Positions 13,721 to 18,108 of a stretch of 18,108 nt of DNA are shown piece by piece. How positions within the stretch are numbered: the first letter of the stretch is position 1; each line of letters begins with the position of its first letter. Made by a program: the position numbers and the translations under genes. The notes beneath the pieces are model-generated. The model had not been told where the DNA came from. It saw only the letters and a list, made by a program, of their open reading frames with translations, and did no database searches. The DNA is from an uncultured Pseudomonadota bacterium (GTDB taxonomy: Bacteria; Pseudomonadota; Alphaproteobacteria; RF32; CAG-239): positions 1-18,108 of the forward strand of contig CASFLB010000012.1 of the NCBI GenBank assembly GCA_949295395.1, written 5' to 3'.

Positions 13721-14528
13721 AAACATAGCCTCTGAAATCAGAAAAAAAATTGGCAACCGAGCACCTAAAATAGGAATTATCTTAGGCAGCGGCCTTGGCG
13801 GCTTGGCTAATGAAATAAAAGATTCACTTACTATTCCTTACCAAGATATCAAAGGATTTCCACAAAGCACCGTTGCAGGCCATCAAGGTAAGCTCATCAT
13901 CGGCAACTTAGGCGGACAAGAGGTTTTATGCATGCAAGGTCGCTTTCATTTATACGAAGGCCACCCACCGGCAACAATCAACAAAGTCATCACCAGCCTG
14001 AAGCTGTTAGGTATTGAAGAGTTAATCATCACCAACGCCGCCGGCTCTTTGCATGAAGACATGTCTGCCGGCTCAATCATGCTGATAAGCGACCACATTG
14101 GGCTAAACACGCCAAATCCGCTGTTTGGTCCTGATGATGAAAAGTACGGCCCACGCTTTCCTGACATGAGCAATGCCTACGATTCGAACATAAGAGATAA
14201 AATCAAAATCATCGCCCAAAAAGAACACATCAAACTCCACGAAGGCGTTTACTTTCTCTCGCTCGGCCCTTGCTTTGAAACGCCGGCCGAAATCCGCGCC
14301 ATAAAAACTTTGGGCGGCGATGCTGTTGGCATGTCAACCGTGCCGGAGGTTATCTGCGCCGTCCATTGCGGCATAAAAGTCTTGGGTATATCGGTCATCA
14401 CCAATCTCGGCACCGGCTTAAAAAGCGGCACCCAAAGCCATGAAGAAACCCTAATCCAAGCCCAAGAAGCCGCCGGCAAATTACAAACCCTCATTATCAA
14501 ATATTTGGAGGACAAAGCCAATGGATAA
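13713..14528 (+). CDS. punA: Purine nucleoside phosphorylase (trimeric, family 2)
   Basis: A 271-residue phosphorylase that splits purine (deoxy)nucleosides, mainly inosine and guanosine types in this class, into base and (deoxy)ribose-1-phosphate. Motifs match the trimeric class rather than the hexameric DeoD type: phosphate site S26 (LGSGLGG), H57 (AGHQGK), R77-x-H79-x-Y81 (GRFHLYEG), TNAAGS (107-112), base site E189 (GPCFETPAE), M207 (VGMSTVPE) and N231 (ITNLGTG). The N231-L-G-T-G segment is typical of bacterial class members. It overlaps cdd by 8 bp and deoC by 8 bp, so the three genes are translationally linked. Symbols punA, pnp and xapA are all used for such enzymes; substrate range cannot be fixed from sequence. 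Confidence 0.94.
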   Translation: MIENIASEIRKKIGNRAPKIGIILGSGLGGLANEIKDSLTIPYQDIKGFPQSTVAGHQGKLIIGNLGGQEVLCMQGRFHLYEGHPPATINKVITSLKLLGIEELIITNAAGSLHEDMSAGSIMLISDHIGLNTPNPLFGPDDEKYGPRFPDMSNAYDSNIRDKIKIIAQKEHIKLHEGVYFLSLGPCFETPAEIRAIKTLGGDAVGMSTVPEVICAVHCGIKVLGISVITNLGTGLKSGTQSHEETLIQAQEAAGKLQTLIIKYLEDKANG

Positions 14529-15261
14529 CGTAACCGCCGCCAAAATATTAATCGGACTTTTAGACTTAACATCTTTAAGTGATAAAGATACCGATTTAAC
14601 CATTCAAAAACTTTGCGCACGAGCCACAACCCCTTACGGCAAAGTTGCCGCCGTCTGCGTTTATCCAAGATTCGTAAAAGCTGCTCAAACTTATTTAGAC
14701 GGCACGGGAATTAAAGTTGCCACGGTCATAAACTTTCCCGAAGGCAATCGCACAAAAGAAAAACTTCAAGAAGAACTTGATTTTGCCCTAGAGGCCGGAG
14801 CCGATGAAATCGACGCTGTTTTGCCTTATAAAGATTTTTTAAGCGGGAACCAAGATGCGGTAAACCAGTTTTTTTCCGTCATAAAAAACAGAATAAATCC
14901 TAAAAAAACCCCTCTCAAAATCATCATCGAAAGCGGAGAAATGCCTCATTATTCCCAAATTGCAGCCGCAACCAAACTCTGCATTGAAGAAGGAGCCACT
15001 TTTGTTAAAACCTCAACAGGAAAGACCAAAACCTCAGCCACACCGGAGGCCGCCAATATCATTCTTGAAACCATCGCCTCCGGCAAACGAAACGTCGGGT
15101 TTAAGGCTTCGGGCGGAATTAAAACCACGGATGATGCCAAACAATACCTGATTTTGGCCAACAGCATTATGGGGTATAAATGGATAACCCCCAAAAACTT
15201 CCGCATCGGCGCCAGCAGCTTACTGGATGATTTAATCAACACCATCGAGAGAGGATATTAA
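14521..15261 (+). CDS. deoC: Deoxyribose-phosphate aldolase
   Basis: A 246-residue class I aldolase (TIM barrel) converting 2-deoxyribose-5-phosphate into glyceraldehyde-3-phosphate and acetaldehyde. The catalytic set of the E. coli-type enzyme is present: D98 (DEIDAVL), Schiff-base lysine K163 (FVKTSTG) and K195 (GFKASGG). The start overlaps the punA stop by 8 bp and has a GGAGG ribosome site 11 nt upstream. Only one base separates its stop from deoA. Its placement between the two phosphorylases, ahead of the mutase DeoB, fits a unit tuned for deoxynucleoside catabolism. Confidence 0.97.
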   Translation: MDNVTAAKILIGLLDLTSLSDKDTDLTIQKLCARATTPYGKVAAVCVYPRFVKAAQTYLDGTGIKVATVINFPEGNRTKEKLQEELDFALEAGADEIDAVLPYKDFLSGNQDAVNQFFSVIKNRINPKKTPLKIIIESGEMPHYSQIAAATKLCIEEGATFVKTSTGKTKTSATPEAANIILETIASGKRNVGFKASGGIKTTDDAKQYLILANSIMGYKWITPKNFRIGASSLLDDLINTIERGY

Positions 15262-15262
15262 A

Positions 15263-16579
15263 ATGTTTCCGCAAGAAATTATCCGCAAAAAACGCAACAA
15301 AAAAAGCTTAACCGAAGAAGAAATAAACTTTTTCATCAAAGGCGTCACCTCGGGTGAAATCACCGACGGCCAAACGGCGGCTTTAACCATGGCTATTTTC
15401 TTAAACGGCATGAGCGATAAAGAAACCACTTGCTTAACCAAAGCCATGAGAGATTCGGGCGATGTTTTGGACTGGTCTTTTTTAGACGGCGCGGTTGTTG
15501 ACAAACATTCAACCGGCGGAGTTGGCGACAAAGTCAGCTTGATGTTAGCCCCAATGCTAGCCGCCTGCGGACTTTACGTTCCGATGATATCGGGACGTGG
15601 CTTAGGCCACACCGGCGGAACTTTGGACAAGTTCGATTCGATTCCGGGTTATCAAACCACGCCGGATAATAAAACCTTTCAAAAAGTGGTCAAAGAAGTC
15701 GGTTGTGCAATTATCGGCCAAACCGGTAATCTTGCACCGGCCGATAAAAAAATTTATGCCATCAGAGATGTCTGTGGCACGGTTGAATCGATTCCTTTGA
15801 TAACCGCCTCAATCTTGTCAAAAAAACTGGCCGCCGGACTGGATTATTTAGTCATGGACTTAAAGTGCGGTAACGCCGCCTTTATGGAAAAAAGAAAAGA
15901 TGCCCAAACTTTGGCAGAATTAATCATCAAGACGGCAAACGCCGCCGGCACCAAGACAACCGCCGTCATCACCGACATGAATCAAGTTTTGGGACGCACA
16001 GTCGGCAACGCCCTTGAAGTACAAGAGGCCGTAGACTTTTTGAAAAACAAACGCCTTGATATGAGACTTTACGAAGTCACTTTTGCCTTGTGTGCCGAAT
16101 TATTAGTCAGCACCAAGCTCTGCAAAACCTCAAAAGAGGCCATGAACAAGCTTGAAAAAGTTTTAAAGAGCGGCCAAGCTCTGGAGAAGTTCCAAGAAAT
16201 GGTCACGGCTTTGGGCGGCCCCAAAGACTTCAGTCAAAAAACCGAAAAATATCTTCCGCAAGCCAAGATTATCCGCCCGATTTTTGCCAAAGGCGAAGGC
16301 TATGTTAAAGCCATGGAAACCCGAAACATCGGCCTAAGCTTAATCGGCTTAAAAGGAGGTCGCATCCGCCCTGACCAAAAATTAGATTACGCCACGGGCT
16401 TTAGTGATTTTTGCCAAATTGGAGATTATGTATCAAAAGACAAACCACTAGCTTTTGTTCATGCCCAAACCGAGGCTGATGCCTTGCGCGCTGAAGAAGA
16501 AGTTCGCGCCGCGGTAAAACTTGATGACAAAGAACTCAAAGCCCCACATTCGGCAATTATTAAAAGAATAAAGGAATAA
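15263..16579 (+). CDS. deoA: Thymidine phosphorylase
   Basis: A 438-residue dimeric pyrimidine nucleoside phosphorylase releasing thymine or uracil and deoxyribose-1-phosphate. The family signature SGRGLGHTGGTLDKFDSIPG is complete at about residues 111-130, and the phosphate loop KHSTGGVGDKVS precedes it. Length is that of E. coli DeoA (about 440). The N-terminal helical domain, the alpha/beta domain and the C-terminal region with the GGRIRPDQKLDYATGF stretch are all present. It starts 1 nt after the deoC stop, using the GAGAGGA inside the deoC end, and lies 4 nt before deoB. Confidence 0.97.
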   Translation: MFPQEIIRKKRNKKSLTEEEINFFIKGVTSGEITDGQTAALTMAIFLNGMSDKETTCLTKAMRDSGDVLDWSFLDGAVVDKHSTGGVGDKVSLMLAPMLAACGLYVPMISGRGLGHTGGTLDKFDSIPGYQTTPDNKTFQKVVKEVGCAIIGQTGNLAPADKKIYAIRDVCGTVESIPLITASILSKKLAAGLDYLVMDLKCGNAAFMEKRKDAQTLAELIIKTANAAGTKTTAVITDMNQVLGRTVGNALEVQEAVDFLKNKRLDMRLYEVTFALCAELLVSTKLCKTSKEAMNKLEKVLKSGQALEKFQEMVTALGGPKDFSQKTEKYLPQAKIIRPIFAKGEGYVKAMETRNIGLSLIGLKGGRIRPDQKLDYATGFSDFCQIGDYVSKDKPLAFVHAQTEADALRAEEEVRAAVKLDDKELKAPHSAIIKRIKE

Positions 16580-16583
16580 ACAA

Positions 16584-17777
16584 ATGGCAAGAGCAATCAT
16601 TTTGATGATGGATTCGTTCGGCATCGGTGGCGCTAAAGATGCCGCAAATTTTAACAACGCCGGCGCCAACACCTTCGGCCACATTGCCAAATTCAACGGT
16701 GGCCTAAGAATACCGAACTTAAACCGCTTGGGCTTGTGCGAAGCCGCCAAAGGCGCCAGCGGCGCTTATCCCGAAATCGGCGCCCAAATGGAAGGAATTC
16801 TGCAATACGGCAGCAAATACGGCCATATGTCCGAGATAAGCAAAGACAAAGACACAGTATCCGGCCATTGGGAATTAGCCGGCTTGCCCAACTTAAAAGG
16901 CTGGGGACATTTTCCGCCCGAATACCCATCTTTTCCGGCTGATTTGATTGAAACAATCTGCAACGAAGGCAAAATTGACGGTATCTTAGGCAACAAAGCC
17001 GCCTCAGGAACGGTCATTATTCAAGAGCTGGGTGAAGAACACATCAAAAGCGGCAAACCGATATTTTACACCTCGGCTGACAGCAATATGCAAATTGCCG
17101 CTCATGAAAAATATTTCGGATTAGAGAGATTATATAAACTCTGTGAAATTGCTTATAAATATGTTCAACCTTATAACATCGGCCGAATAATTGCACGCCC
17201 CTTTGTCGGCGAAAAAGCCGGAGAATTCATCCGCACCACCAACCGCAAAGACTATGCCGCCCAGCCCTTTGGCGATACCTTGCTTGATTGCCTGAAAGCG
17301 GCCGGCAAAAACGTCATTGCCATCGGCGCGATTAATGATATTTTTGCCCATCGCGGCATTACCAAAGGCATCAAAGGTGCCGGCTTAAAAGAACTATGGG
17401 ACTTAACATTGGCCGAAATAAAATCCGCTCCCGAAGATAGCCTTATTTTCACGAATTTTGAAGACTTTGACATGCTTTGGGGACACCGCCGCGACATTAA
17501 AGGCTATGCCCAAGGATTAGAATATTTTGACAGCCGTTTGACCGAGCTTGCCTTTTGTTTAAGAGAAGACGACATCGTCTTTATCACCGCCGACCACGGC
17601 AACGACCCCTCTTACGAAGGCACGGACCACACCCGAGAACAAGTTCCGGTTTTACTGTTTGGTAAAAAAATAAAAAGCGAAAATCTCGGCCAGCGCGATA
17701 CTTTTGCCGACATCGGCCAAACCATTGCCTCATATCTGGGCATTGCCCCGTTAAACTACGGAAGGAGCTTGCTATGA
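16584..17777 (+). CDS. deoB: Phosphopentomutase
   Basis: A 397-residue alkaline-phosphatase-superfamily mutase interconverting (deoxy)ribose-1-phosphate and -5-phosphate, linking the phosphorylases to DeoC and to the pentose phosphate pathway. The two-metal site is complete: D10 (MDSFGIG), D166 (YTSADSN), D296 and H301 (DMLWGH), D337-H338 (TADHGND) and H349 (TDHTRE). The phospho-acceptor threonine is T91 (KDTVSGHWE). Ribosome site AAAGGA lies about 9 nt before the ATG. The stop overlaps the next start as ATGA, so pgeF translation is coupled to it. Confidence 0.97.
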   Translation: MARAIILMMDSFGIGGAKDAANFNNAGANTFGHIAKFNGGLRIPNLNRLGLCEAAKGASGAYPEIGAQMEGILQYGSKYGHMSEISKDKDTVSGHWELAGLPNLKGWGHFPPEYPSFPADLIETICNEGKIDGILGNKAASGTVIIQELGEEHIKSGKPIFYTSADSNMQIAAHEKYFGLERLYKLCEIAYKYVQPYNIGRIIARPFVGEKAGEFIRTTNRKDYAAQPFGDTLLDCLKAAGKNVIAIGAINDIFAHRGITKGIKGAGLKELWDLTLAEIKSAPEDSLIFTNFEDFDMLWGHRRDIKGYAQGLEYFDSRLTELAFCLREDDIVFITADHGNDPSYEGTDHTREQVPVLLFGKKIKSENLGQRDTFADIGQTIASYLGIAPLNYGRSLL

Positions 17778-18108
17778 CCTGGCAAGCCTCCAACCTTCCC
17801 AAAGAAAAGCATTGCTTTTTCGGGCGCAACGGCGGTGTGTCCACAGGCAAATACACCAGCTTCAATTTTAATGAAAAAAGCTTGGATAATCCGCAGAATA
17901 TTGCCGAAAACTATAAACGGCTGGCTAGCTTTTATGGATTAGACAGCAACCGCGTTGTCCGCTTATCTCAAGGCGTAAGCAACAAAGTCGTCTACACAAC
18001 CGAACCATCAATCCGCCAGCTTGAAGCCGACGGCGTTGTCACCGATTGCCAAGATTTAATTTTAACCATCAGCACCGCCGATTGCGCTCCGGTTTTATTG
18101 GCTGATTA
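17774..18108 (+). CDS. pgeF: PgeF/YfiH (LACC1-like, DUF152) protein, 3' truncated by window
   Basis: The first 111 residues of a multicopper-oxidase-fold family protein. Relatives have been reported to act as purine nucleoside phosphorylase/adenosine deaminases (LACC1-type) or to edit peptidoglycan precursors. Recognised motifs are FFGRNGGVSTGKYTSFN (15-31), the E-N-Y-K-R segment, A85-D-G-V-V-T-D and T101-A-D-C104-A-P-V-L-L-A-D. The expected histidine in the usual L-x-Q-V-H segment is absent: the sequence reads L64-S-Q-G-V68-S. V68 stands 36 residues before C104, the same spacing as H71 and C107 in E. coli YfiH. The start ATG overlaps the deoB stop by 4 bp and follows AAGGAG by 7 nt. The third metal ligand would lie beyond the window. 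Confidence 0.88.
   Translation, partial: MTWQASNLPKEKHCFFGRNGGVSTGKYTSFNFNEKSLDNPQNIAENYKRLASFYGLDSNRVVRLSQGVSNKVVYTTEPSIRQLEADGVVTDCQDLILTISTADCAPVLLAD

Noticed and set aside
13946..14668. Minus-strand open frames opposite punA and deoC
   Set aside because: Antisense to confidently identified genes, with no matching features.

Overview
The window looks like chromosomal DNA from a Gram-negative, moderately AT-rich bacterium. An alphaproteobacterium is the best guess. The supporting signs are an AsmA-type envelope protein, a DUF465/YdcH-type small protein, an XseA ending in a Q-G-x-L-F tail, and a TspO/MBR homologue. UGA is used as a normal stop. No phage, transposase, integrase, CRISPR array or rRNA gene is visible. 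The taxonomic call is inference; the gene calls rest on motifs read directly.

Layout. (1) 1-2778, plus strand: the 3' part of xseA, overlapped by a secreted M23 metallopeptidase, then a stand-alone CheY-like receiver protein, then uppP (undecaprenyl diphosphatase). The M23 enzyme and UppP give this stretch a peptidoglycan/envelope flavour. (2) 2779-3454: 676 bases without a protein gene. It holds tRNA-Leu(CAG) and a mosaic of repeats: a perfect 92-bp direct repeat, a 21-nt second copy of the tRNA 3' end, two long terminator-like palindromes whose outer stems are made from the tRNA's own CACCAT end, and an inverted 12-nt copy of the tRNA T-arm. This is the strangest part of the window. (3) 3455-4844: mutY (plus), possibly leaderless, converging and overlapping by 17 bp with tspO (minus). 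(4) 4943-7618, minus: an uncharacterised 891-residue protein with Ala/Gly-rich hydrophobic stretches and an 84-bp tandem repeat. It is divergent from a 61-residue DUF465-like gene (7876-8061) that has a near-consensus promoter. (5) 8119-9009, minus: a divergent GalU-like nucleotidyltransferase. (6) 9104-13201, minus: a 1365-residue AsmA-family protein with an unusually long coiled-coil tail. (7) 13316-18108, plus: a tight six-gene nucleoside salvage operon, cdd-punA-deoC-deoA-deoB-pgeF, behind a good sigma70-type promoter; the last gene runs off the window.

How the genes work together. The operon would deaminate (deoxy)cytidine (Cdd), release bases from purine (PunA) and pyrimidine (DeoA) nucleosides as (deoxy)ribose-1-phosphate, isomerise that to the 5-phosphate (DeoB), and cleave deoxyribose-5-phosphate to acetaldehyde and glyceraldehyde-3-phosphate (DeoC). 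PgeF/YfiH-family proteins (LACC1 relatives) are known to act on purine nucleosides or to edit peptidoglycan precursors. The copy here lacks the first conserved histidine of the metal site, so its activity is uncertain. No clearly new defence or mobile system was found. The best candidates for something undescribed are the tRNA-Leu repeat mosaic, the 891-residue protein and the altered active sites of GalU and PgeF.
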